Shown: one piece after another, positions 1-5,734 of the stretch
How positions within the stretch are numbered: the first letter of the stretch is position 1
How the letters are laid out: each line of letters begins with the position of its first letter
From: Actinomycetota bacterium
GTDB lineage: Bacteria; Actinomycetota; Acidimicrobiia; Acidimicrobiales; Iamiaceae
DNA: 5,734 nucleotides
Direction of reading: 5' to 3'
Assembly (NCBI GenBank): GCA_017882935.1
Contig: JADGOP010000178.1
Coordinates: 1 to 5,734, forward strand
Notes under the pieces: generated by a model
What the model saw: the letters and a program-made list of their open reading frames with translations, nothing else
Told to the model about the DNA's origin: nothing
The model's database searches: none
Made by a program: the position numbers and the translations under genes

Positions 1-200
1 CCGCCGCCCGCCGCGGCCACGATCTCGTCGCGGGTCTCGCCCACCACGATGCCGATCTCCTCGATGCCGGCGCGGGCCAGGTCCTCGATGCCGTAGAAGA
101 GGATGGGCTTGTTCGCCACCGGGACGAGCTGCTTCGCGCTGGTGTGGGTGATCGGGCGCAGCCTGGTCCCTGCCCCGCCCGACAGGATCAGCCCTTTCAC
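1..200 (-). CDS. rmlA: Glucose-1-phosphate thymidylyltransferase, long RmlA type (N-terminal part, cut by window edge)
   Basis: This enzyme family joins glucose-1-phosphate and dTTP to give dTDP-glucose plus pyrophosphate, the first step towards dTDP-rhamnose and other dTDP-sugars in the cytoplasm. The first 66 codons are visible. They begin VKGLILSGGAGTRLRPIT, the glycine-rich nucleotidyltransferase signature. Around residues 21-32 follows SAKQLVPVANKP with the conserved lysine (K23), then ILFYGIEDLARAGIEEIGIVVG. The pattern 'KQLVPVANKPILFY...IEDL..AGI.EIGIVVG' is typical of the long RmlA subfamily often found in actinobacteria and in antibiotic-sugar clusters, as opposed to the classical short form (KQLLPIYDKP). 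The start is a GTG whose bases overlap the TGA of the preceding gene (GTGA, 197-200). I see no clear Shine-Dalgarno, so translational coupling is likely. A related sugar-nucleotide or mannose-1-phosphate nucleotidylyltransferase cannot be fully excluded without the C-terminus. Confidence 0.93.
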   Translation of the reverse strand, partial: MKGLILSGGAGTRLRPITHTSAKQLVPVANKPILFYGIEDLARAGIEEIGIVVGETRDEIVAAAGG

Positions 201-859
201 CCCGGTGGGTCTACCACAGGCCCCGGATCCGGCCCGCCGCCCACCAGGCCGAGGCCGGCTCCGCCCAGGTCGCCAAGGCCCGCGCGGCGACCGGCAAGGA
301 GCAGCAGCAGCTCGAGCGCCGGGCCCTCCACCACCGGCCCGGAGCCCGTCCGCCAGGACACGTCGGTGGCCGCGAGCGTGACGCCCCGGAGCGAGCGGCC
401 GAACGCGATCCAGCCGATGCGCAGGTACAGGTCGAGCACCGGGACCAGCGACGCCGGGTCGACGTCGACCGTGGTCCCGAGGGGACGCAACGCATCTTCG
501 CGGTGGACCACGACCTCGCCGAGGACGGTTGCGGGCGGCAGGCCCGCCACCCGGAACCGCCCGTCGGCGGCAGCACGGAGCCGCGACGCCAGCTCGTCGA
601 GCGGGCGGTCGCCGAGCCGGATCGCCACACGGCCCAGGGCGCGCTGGGGCGACGGGCCGTTGCGGGCCACATCGCCCGCCATCGAGAGCTGCGAGGCCTC
701 GGCCAGGTGAACGAGGTGGCCGACCACGTCACGCACCCGCCAGCCCTCGCAGAGCGACGGCGTCGCCGCCTGCTCCTCGTCGAAGCGCTCGACCCGGTGG
801 GCCAGGTCGAGGCGGACCTCGCGGACGTGGTGCCAGACCTCGGCTGCGTTCGTGCTCAC
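197..859 (-). CDS. Maleylpyruvate isomerase-like / DinB-fold putative metalloenzyme (TIGR03083-type)
   Basis: A 220-residue protein of the actinobacterial family related to mycothiol-dependent maleylpyruvate isomerase (MDMPI N-terminal, DinB-like four-helix fold). Visible hallmarks are PSLCEGWRVRDVVGHLVH (about residues 35-51), a GEVVVHREDALRPLG segment (114-128), and the C-terminal ATDVSWRTGSGPVVEGPALELLLLLAGR stretch (164-191, quoted in pieces: ATDVSW, GSGPVVEGPA, LLLLAGR). H48 together with E115 and H119 (E-x3-H) matches the family's metal-binding triad, so a metal site is expected. Most members have no known substrate, and a thiol- or mycothiol-dependent transferase or isomerase role is only inferred. 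The GTG start at 859 has AGGAG five bases upstream and overlaps the TGA of the 2H-GNAT gene by four bases (856-859). The last 20 residues are an unusual Gly/Pro-rich tail that runs into the rmlA start. Confidence 0.88.
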   Translation of the reverse strand: MSTNAAEVWHHVREVRLDLAHRVERFDEEQAATPSLCEGWRVRDVVGHLVHLAEASQLSMAGDVARNGPSPQRALGRVAIRLGDRPLDELASRLRAAADGRFRVAGLPPATVLGEVVVHREDALRPLGTTVDVDPASLVPVLDLYLRIGWIAFGRSLRGVTLAATDVSWRTGSGPVVEGPALELLLLLAGRRAGLGDLGGAGLGLVGGGPDPGPVVDPPG

Positions 860-1860
860 GGGATCTCCTGCCGGGGGACGATGCGGACCATGCGGTCGGA
901 CTCGACGCGTGCCCCGCCGGGCAACGTCGACTCCGCCAACCAACCTGCCGACCGGAACAGTGCCGTGGTGGGCTCGTGCCGGGGAACGATGGCAACCACC
1001 TCGTCCACTCCCGCGTCGGCCAGCTCGCTCTCGGCGCGGGCGAGGAGGTGCCGGCCGATGCCCTTTCGCCGCTCGCCTTCGGCCACGACGAGGTCGTCGA
1101 TGGTGGCGAGCCCCCCGCGGTGCCAACCGGCGAGGACGCCCACGACCTCGTGCCCCGAGGCCCGCGCAGTGACGACGAACGGGGTGCCGAGCGGCTGCCA
1201 CGCGTCGCGGACGAGGGCGCCGCCGAAGGGCTCGAGGGAGCCGTGACGCACGAACCGCTGCACGTCGAGCGGGAGCCCCGAGGTGGACGTGAGCTCGAGC
1301 TCGACGCCGCCGCGCCCCACCACCGCCGGCGCGGCGAACGGCGCGTCGTGCACGGGTCGCCACACCCGACCGTCGGGGCCGCTCACCTGCTCGAGCAGGT
1401 GGAGCCGATCGAAGGTGACGACGGCCTCGTAGCCCCGGAGCGACTCCACGGCGCCGGGGATGCGCGGCTCGGCGATCCCGTCGGCCAGCGTCACGTGCGG
1501 CACGAACCCGTGCCCCATGGGGCGAGACAGCGGGGGCACGAAGGCCCGCTCGTGGAGGGTGGCGATGGCGGCGCGGGCCTCGTCGCCGCCCACGTCGAGG
1601 AACACCACGGGGCTCGTCGGCCAGAAGCTCGTGGCCGGGCCGAGCGTGGCGGTGATGGGCGTGGTGCCCGACGCGACCGTGCGCAGCAGCTCGATCGCCT
1701 CGTCGACCGCCGCCTCGGCCACGTTCACCGGCGGCACGATCGTGACGTGCGGGGGGATGCGGCCGACGTCGTCGACGCCGAGGGCGCGCCGGAGCACGTC
1801 GACCTCGGACGCGACCGGCTCCGGGACGCGCAGCACCACACCGAACCGCCGACGGGCCAT
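856..1860 (-). CDS. 2H phosphoesterase (2'-5' RNA ligase-like) fused to GNAT N-acetyltransferase
   Basis: A 334-residue two-domain protein. Residues 1-175 look like a 2H phosphoesterase (LigT / 2'-5' RNA ligase / cyclic phosphodiesterase superfamily). Two H-x-T motifs lie in the expected arrangement, PHVTIVPP (H38, T40) and PHVTLADG (H122, T124), about 84 residues apart. The family acts on 2',3'-cyclic or 2'-5' phosphodiester bonds in RNA or small nucleotides. Residues about 186-330 look like a GNAT domain. IDDLVVAEGERRKGIGRHLL (254-273) carries the acetyl-CoA pyrophosphate-binding motif A (R-R-K-G-I-G, 264-269). It is followed by EVVAIVPRHEPTTALFRSAGW, the usual motif B with 'A..F...GF/W'. 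Both sets of key residues are intact, so both domains may be active. Substrates are unknown. The ATG at 1860 has no Shine-Dalgarno, and a leaderless transcript is possible. It is the first gene of a minus-strand unit with the MDMPI-like gene and rmlA. Confidence 0.87.
   Translation of the reverse strand: MARRRFGVVLRVPEPVASEVDVLRRALGVDDVGRIPPHVTIVPPVNVAEAAVDEAIELLRTVASGTTPITATLGPATSFWPTSPVVFLDVGGDEARAAIATLHERAFVPPLSRPMGHGFVPHVTLADGIAEPRIPGAVESLRGYEAVVTFDRLHLLEQVSGPDGRVWRPVHDAPFAAPAVVGRGGVELELTSTSGLPLDVQRFVRHGSLEPFGGALVRDAWQPLGTPFVVTARASGHEVVGVLAGWHRGGLATIDDLVVAEGERRKGIGRHLLARAESELADAGVDEVVAIVPRHEPTTALFRSAGWLAESTLPGGARVESDRMVRIVPRQEIP
865..869 (-). promoter_or_regulatory. Shine-Dalgarno deciding the GTG start of the MDMPI-like gene
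   Basis: On the minus strand AGGAG lies five bases before the GTG at 859. It sits inside the last codons of the upstream 2H-GNAT gene. It supports choosing the GTG that overlaps that gene's stop, although the reading frame stays open far upstream. Confidence 0.7.
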
Positions 1861-1866
1861 CGCCGG

Positions 1867-1872
1867 ACGCTA
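1867..1872 (-). promoter_or_regulatory. Possible -10 element for a leaderless 2H-GNAT transcript
   Basis: TAGCGT on the minus strand fits the TANNNT pattern and ends six bases before the ATG at 1860. This is the spacing expected if transcription starts at the start codon, which is common in actinobacteria. The lack of a Shine-Dalgarno before this ATG agrees. I see no convincing -35. The motif is short, so this is weak. Confidence 0.25.
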
Positions 1873-1923
1873 CCGGAGCGGGCGATGGGACCTTCGGCCC
1901 TGTTCCGGTTCCCGGGCCCTCTC

Positions 1924-1939
1924 GATAATGACCGTTATC
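1924..1939. promoter_or_regulatory. AT-rich inverted repeat GATAA-N6-TTATC between divergent genes (putative operator / -10 region)
   Basis: The sequence GATAATGACCGTTATC has perfect 5-base arms (1924-1928 and 1935-1939) around a 6-base centre, in surroundings that are almost pure G+C. It lies 64 bases before the minus-strand ATG and 45 bases before the plus-strand ATG. GATAAT (1924-1929) could itself be the -10 hexamer of the plus-strand gene, with a poor -35 (TGTTCC, 1901-1906) at 17-base spacing. The overlap of a -10 with a dyad is typical of a repressor operator. The arms loosely recall Fur/Zur-family boxes, but the match is not good enough to name a regulator. Confidence 0.45.
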
Positions 1940-1944
1940 CGAGT

Positions 1945-1963
1945 GGCCGGCCCGGTTCCGGCC
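1945..1963 (+). promoter_or_regulatory. Small GC hairpin in the presumed 5' leader of the plus-strand gene
   Basis: GGCCGG (1945-1950) and CCGGCC (1958-1963) can pair with a 7-base loop. It lies nine bases upstream of the AGGAG ribosome-binding site. In such GC-rich DNA a 6-bp stem can be chance, so a role in translation is only a possibility. Confidence 0.25.
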
Positions 1964-1972
1964 CCTGCACCC

Positions 1973-1977
1973 AGGAG
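1973..1977 (+). promoter_or_regulatory. Shine-Dalgarno of the plus-strand unassigned gene
   Basis: AGGAG lies six bases before the ATG at 1984. It fixes the start of this gene, whose frame is open on the plus strand for more than a kilobase upstream, antisense to the left-hand operon. Confidence 0.8.
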
Positions 1978-1983
1978 CACCCC

Positions 1984-2535
1984 ATGGACGTACTGGTTCT
2001 CGGCCCCCAGGGCGCCGAAGTCGACGAGGCTGCCCAGAAGCTGACCGCCGCGGGGCACGGGGTGCACCGCTGCGTGACCCCGGAGTCCGCGCTCGACTCG
2101 CCGGCCGGCTGCGTCGGCGCGGTCGACCACAGCGCCTGCCCCCTGGGTGGCCCCATCGATGTGGCGCTGATGGTCGGCGATGGCACGACGTCGGAGGGCA
2201 TCGCGCCCATGGGCCTCGGCTGCGCGACACGGGACCACCTGCCGCTCGCCACCCTCCTCGACGGGGAGACCGCCGTCGCCGCGTGCGAAGCCGCGCTCCG
2301 CACCCGCGACACCGAGTGGACCGACCGGCTCCGCGCCCTGCTGGGGCGCGACGACGTCACCTGCCACACCACGCGCCACCTCAGCGGGCTCCACCTCGCC
2401 ATCGACGCCGACATCCCGGCCGACGACCCGGCCGCGGCCGGCAAGCTCGCCACCCGCGCCTACGACGCGGTGCGCAACGACCTGCCTCGTGGGCTCACCA
2501 CGGTCGACGTGTCGGTCACCGGCTTCGACCTCTGA
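1984..2535 (+). CDS. Unassigned 183-residue protein, possible Rossmann/receiver-like N-terminus and small alpha-beta C-terminus
   Basis: I do not recognise this protein. It starts MDVLVLGPQGAEVDEAAQKL, a beta strand followed by a helix. It continues through GHGVHRCVTP and PIDVALMVGDG (57-67) to APMGLGCATRDHLPLATLL (74-92). The alternation resembles a flavodoxin- or receiver-like alpha/beta fold, but I see no clear phospho-acceptor Asp or Walker motif. Residues about 125-183 (LSGLHLAIDADIPADD..., then LTTVDVSVTGFDL) look like strand-helix-strand, reminiscent of the small dimerisation domains of cation-efflux-type proteins; this is inference. There are six cysteines (30, 43, 52, 80, 101, 127). 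No signal peptide or membrane segment is visible, so it is probably cytoplasmic. Start and ribosome-binding site are clear (AGGAG, six bases). The gene stands alone, divergent from the 2H-GNAT operon and convergent with atpC. Its codon use matches its neighbours. Confidence 0.85.
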   Translation: MDVLVLGPQGAEVDEAAQKLTAAGHGVHRCVTPESALDSPAGCVGAVDHSACPLGGPIDVALMVGDGTTSEGIAPMGLGCATRDHLPLATLLDGETAVAACEAALRTRDTEWTDRLRALLGRDDVTCHTTRHLSGLHLAIDADIPADDPAAAGKLATRAYDAVRNDLPRGLTTVDVSVTGFDL

Positions 2536-2560
2536 CCGCCCGCGCTTGCTGCAGCTAACG

Positions 2561-2589
2561 GGGAAAGCACCCGCATTGCGGGGCTTCCC
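2561..2589. terminator. Hairpin between convergent genes, probable bidirectional transcription terminator
   Basis: Arms GGGAA-a-GC-a-CCCGC and GCGGG-GC-TTCCC pair with 12 base pairs, two single-A bulges (2566 and 2569) and an ATT loop (2575-2577). It lies 25 bases after the stop of the plus-strand gene and 36 bases after the stop of atpC, where a shared terminator would be expected. No T-run follows on either strand. Termination would therefore be of the U-tract-poor kind often proposed for high-GC actinobacteria, or Rho-assisted. Confidence 0.6.
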
Positions 2590-2625
2590 ACAGAACATTC
2601 GCCGTCGCAGGGGCGGGGGCCGGGG

Positions 2626-3108
2626 CTAGGAGTTCGAGGCGAGGAGCTTGAGGCGGGCCTGGCACCACGCCCGGCGGTCGAGCAACTGGATGAACTCCGC
2701 GTCGTCGCCCGGGTGGGCCAGCGCCGCGACGGTCTCCTCGAGCTCGCGCCGGGCGTCGGCCTCGACGATCTCGTCCTTCGCCACGGCCTGGTCCACCAGG
2801 ATCGTGACCACGTTGTTGGCCACCGACAGGAAGGCGCCGCGGACCGCGAACTCGGCGCGGCTGTGGTCGGGGAGGCCGATGCGGAGCGGGCCGCTGCCCA
2901 GCGCCGCCACCATGGCGACGTGGCGTGGCCAGACCCCGAACTGCCCGTCGGCCCCGGGAAGGGTGACCCAGTGGGCGTCGCCCGCGAAGATCTGGCGCTG
3001 CGGACCGACCACGGTGACGTGCAGGTTGACCTGACCACGGGCCAGCTCCTCGGCCACGTTGGTCGTGCGCATCGACCCCGGCGGGTGCTCCCCCATCAGG
3101 TCTGACAC
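2626..3108 (-). CDS. atpC: F1Fo ATP synthase epsilon subunit
   Basis: The epsilon subunit sits at the foot of the gamma shaft, couples F1 to the c-ring and can inhibit ATP hydrolysis. The N-terminal beta-sandwich is seen as LHVTVVGPQRQIFAGDAHWV, then GADGQFGVWPRHVAMVAALGSGPLRI and the FLSVANNVVTILVDQA strands. The C-terminal helical pair covers AVAKDEIVEADARRELEETV and ends near WCQARLKLL. From the GTG at 3108 it has 160 residues, against about 120-140 usually. The surplus is a roughly 28-residue polar N-terminal extension before the first conserved strand. I chose GTG 3108 because GAGG sits eight bases upstream. An in-frame GTG at 3114, four bases after the atpD stop, is the alternative (162 residues), and internal ATGs at 3096 and 3072 would shorten the tail but lack good ribosome-binding sites. 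It is the last gene of the operon. Confidence 0.95.
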   Translation of the reverse strand: MSDLMGEHPPGSMRTTNVAEELARGQVNLHVTVVGPQRQIFAGDAHWVTLPGADGQFGVWPRHVAMVAALGSGPLRIGLPDHSRAEFAVRGAFLSVANNVVTILVDQAVAKDEIVEADARRELEETVAALAHPGDDAEFIQLLDRRAWCQARLKLLASNS

Positions 3109-3118
3109 GGACACCCCC

Positions 3119-4588
<1,470 letters not shown>

Positions 4589-4606
4589 TCACGTTCACGT
4601 TCTGGG

Positions 4607-5482
4607 TCAGCCCTTGAGGGCTTCCACGCCGCCGATGATCTCGGCGAGCTCCTTGGTGATGAGCGCCTGCCGCGCCTTGTTGTACTCGAGGGTCAGGTCA
4701 GAGACCATGTCGGACGCGTTGTCGCTCGCGAGCTTCATGGCGACCCGGCGGGCCACCTGCTCCGACGCCACCGCCTCGGCCAGCACGGCGTACATCACCT
4801 GGCGCTCGTAGAGCGAGAGCAGGCGGTAGAGGATCACCTCTGCCGAGGGCTCGAAGATCGGCGCGGTGGTCGACTCGGTGACCTCGGCGACGTCGGCGGC
4901 GATCGGGAAGAGGCGCAGCACGGTGGGGGGCTGGCGTCCGATGCCCTCCCAGTGCGGGTAGATCACGACCACCTCGTCGACCTCGTTGGCGAGGAAGGGC
5001 GCCTTCAGCTCGTTGAGGAAGAACTCGGCCTCTTCGATGGTCGGCTGGTCGAGCAGCTCGTCGGCGTAGGTCCGCTCGGGCGTGTACCCCGCGAACCGCA
5101 GGGCGTTGATGCCCTTCTTGCCGGCGACGAACAGCCGCACCGTGTGGCCGGCGGCCTCCTTCGCGGCGTAGGTGTCGCGAGCGAGGCGGACCAGGTTCGT
5201 GTTGAAGGCGCCGCACAGGCCGCGGTTGCCGGTGACGACGAACAGCAGGGTCCGCTTGCCTTCGCGGACCTCGAACTGCGGCCAGGCCGACACGTCGATG
5301 TCGCTGGCGCCGATGTCGCCCATGAGGCGGCGGAGGTTGGTGAGGTACGGCCCTGACGACGCCACCCGGTCCTGGGCGGCCTTGAGCTTGGCGGTCGCCA
5401 CCATCTCCATGGTGCGCGTGATCTTCTGCGTCGAGTCGACGCTCTTGATCCGCTTCCTGATGACCTTCGGTTGCTCGGGCAT
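4607..5482 (-). CDS. atpG: F1Fo ATP synthase gamma subunit
   Basis: Gamma is the rotating central shaft inside the alpha3-beta3 head. The product is 291 residues, a usual length. The N-terminal helix carries IRKRIKSVDSTQKITRTMEMVATAKLKAAQ (starting at residue 8). The Rossmann-like core begins at TLLFVVTGNRGLCGAFNTNLVR (78-99). The C-terminal helix contains RRVAMKLASDNASDMVSDL and EYNKARQALITKELAEIIGG (266-285). The two long helices form the coiled-coil shaft. I see no dithiol regulatory insert of the chloroplast type: only C90 of the conserved GLCGAFN is present. The ATG at 5482 lies 12 bases after the atpA stop. No Shine-Dalgarno is evident, so coupling to atpA translation is likely. The N-terminus MPEQPKVIRKR differs slightly from the common MA..Q-type start but aligns without gaps. 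Confidence 0.98.
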   Translation of the reverse strand: MPEQPKVIRKRIKSVDSTQKITRTMEMVATAKLKAAQDRVASSGPYLTNLRRLMGDIGASDIDVSAWPQFEVREGKRTLLFVVTGNRGLCGAFNTNLVRLARDTYAAKEAAGHTVRLFVAGKKGINALRFAGYTPERTYADELLDQPTIEEAEFFLNELKAPFLANEVDEVVVIYPHWEGIGRQPPTVLRLFPIAADVAEVTESTTAPIFEPSAEVILYRLLSLYERQVMYAVLAEAVASEQVARRVAMKLASDNASDMVSDLTLEYNKARQALITKELAEIIGGVEALKG

Positions 5483-5494
5483 GGGTGTCGGGGC

Positions 5495-5734
5495 CTACGG
5501 GGCCACAGCCTCCGCCGGTGTCGTCGACCAGTAGTTGCGCTTGAACGCCGTGATCTCCTCGGTCAGCGTTGCCGCCGTCTCGTCGGTGAGCGCAGCGGAC
5601 TCCTGGATGGCCTGCAGGGCCACGCTGGGCAGGGCGCGCAGCGACTCGATCATGGCCAGCTCGAAGCTCTTGATGTCTTCGACCGGCACGTCGTCCATGA
5701 GGCCCTGGCCGATGGCGAACATGGCCGCCACCTG
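5495..5734 (-). CDS. atpA: F1Fo ATP synthase alpha subunit (C-terminal end only)
   Basis: Only the last 79 codons plus the stop are in the window. They encode the C-terminal helical domain of the non-catalytic nucleotide-binding subunit. The segment starts QVAAMFAIGQGLMDDVPVED, corresponding to the family's 'EQV..I.AG.NGYLDDVPVE' region. It continues through IKSFELAMIESLRALPSVALQAI to LTEEITAFKRNYW and a short tail ending TTPAEAVAP. The identity is supported both by this sequence and by its place immediately before atpG. The nucleotide-binding motifs lie outside the window. The reading frame is open to the edge, so the gene is cut by the window rather than broken. Confidence 0.96.
   Translation of the reverse strand, partial: QVAAMFAIGQGLMDDVPVEDIKSFELAMIESLRALPSVALQAIQESAALTDETAATLTEEITAFKRNYWSTTPAEAVAP

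Noticed and set aside
1924..1939. Reading the dyad as a definite Fur or Zur box
   Set aside because: The arms are reminiscent, but the centre GACCG and the overall length do not fit a known consensus well enough, and neither flanking gene is a clear metal-homeostasis gene.
529..1983. Upstream extension of the plus-strand unassigned gene to a 668-codon frame
   Set aside because: It runs antisense across the whole left-hand operon with a composition-biased translation. The AGGAG-ATG at 1984 marks the real start.
860..2230. Upstream extension of the MDMPI-like reading frame on the minus strand to a 677-codon frame
   Set aside because: The extra part is Arg/Pro/Ala-rich and lies out of frame over the clearly coding 2H-GNAT gene. 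The AGGAG-GTG start at 859 is far better.
1870..2598. Minus-strand open frame opposite the unassigned plus-strand gene
   Set aside because: It is a Gly/Arg/Val-rich shadow that covers the intergenic dyad and the terminator hairpin. Ribosome-binding site, start and protein character favour the plus-strand reading.

Overview
This is a high-GC (about 70% by eye), gene-dense bacterial chromosome segment. Codon use is strongly GC-biased throughout, several starts are GTG, and neighbouring genes overlap by a few bases. A protein of the mycothiol-dependent maleylpyruvate isomerase-like family points to an actinobacterium. An Acidimicrobiia-type lineage is my guess, but no single residue in the window proves it.

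Right part (about 2626-5734, minus strand): the 3' half of an F1Fo ATP synthase operon in the classical order alpha-gamma-beta-epsilon. It holds the last 79 codons of atpA, complete atpG, complete atpD with all expected nucleotide-binding motifs, and atpC. The gaps are 12, 51 and about 10 bases with no terminator between genes, so this is one transcript reading leftwards. The four products belong to the soluble F1 head. Alpha and beta form the catalytic hexamer, gamma is the central shaft, and epsilon is the small regulatory/coupling subunit at its foot.

Middle (1861-2625): a single plus-strand gene (1984-2535) encodes a 183-residue protein that I cannot assign. It converges on atpC across a 90-base gap with a strong hairpin (2561-2589), probably a terminator. 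It diverges from the left-hand operon across a 123-base gap. That gap contains a striking AT-rich inverted repeat (GATAA-N6-TTATC, 1924-1939), which could be a promoter -10 element, an operator, or both.

Left part (1-1860, minus strand): a compact three-gene unit. First comes a 334-residue fusion of a 2H phosphoesterase (2'-5' RNA ligase-like) domain with a GNAT acetyltransferase domain. Next is a 220-residue DinB/MDMPI-like putative metalloenzyme. Last is the start of a long-form RmlA-type glucose-1-phosphate thymidylyltransferase, cut by the window edge. Both junctions are 4-base GTGA overlaps, so the three are probably co-transcribed and translationally coupled. How the first two relate to nucleotide-sugar synthesis is not evident from sequence.

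I see no mobile element, CRISPR array, tRNA, rRNA or phage-defence gene. The window is mostly core metabolism. The parts that merit attention are the domain fusion, the unassigned plus-strand gene with its palindromic promoter region, and the long N-terminus of AtpC.
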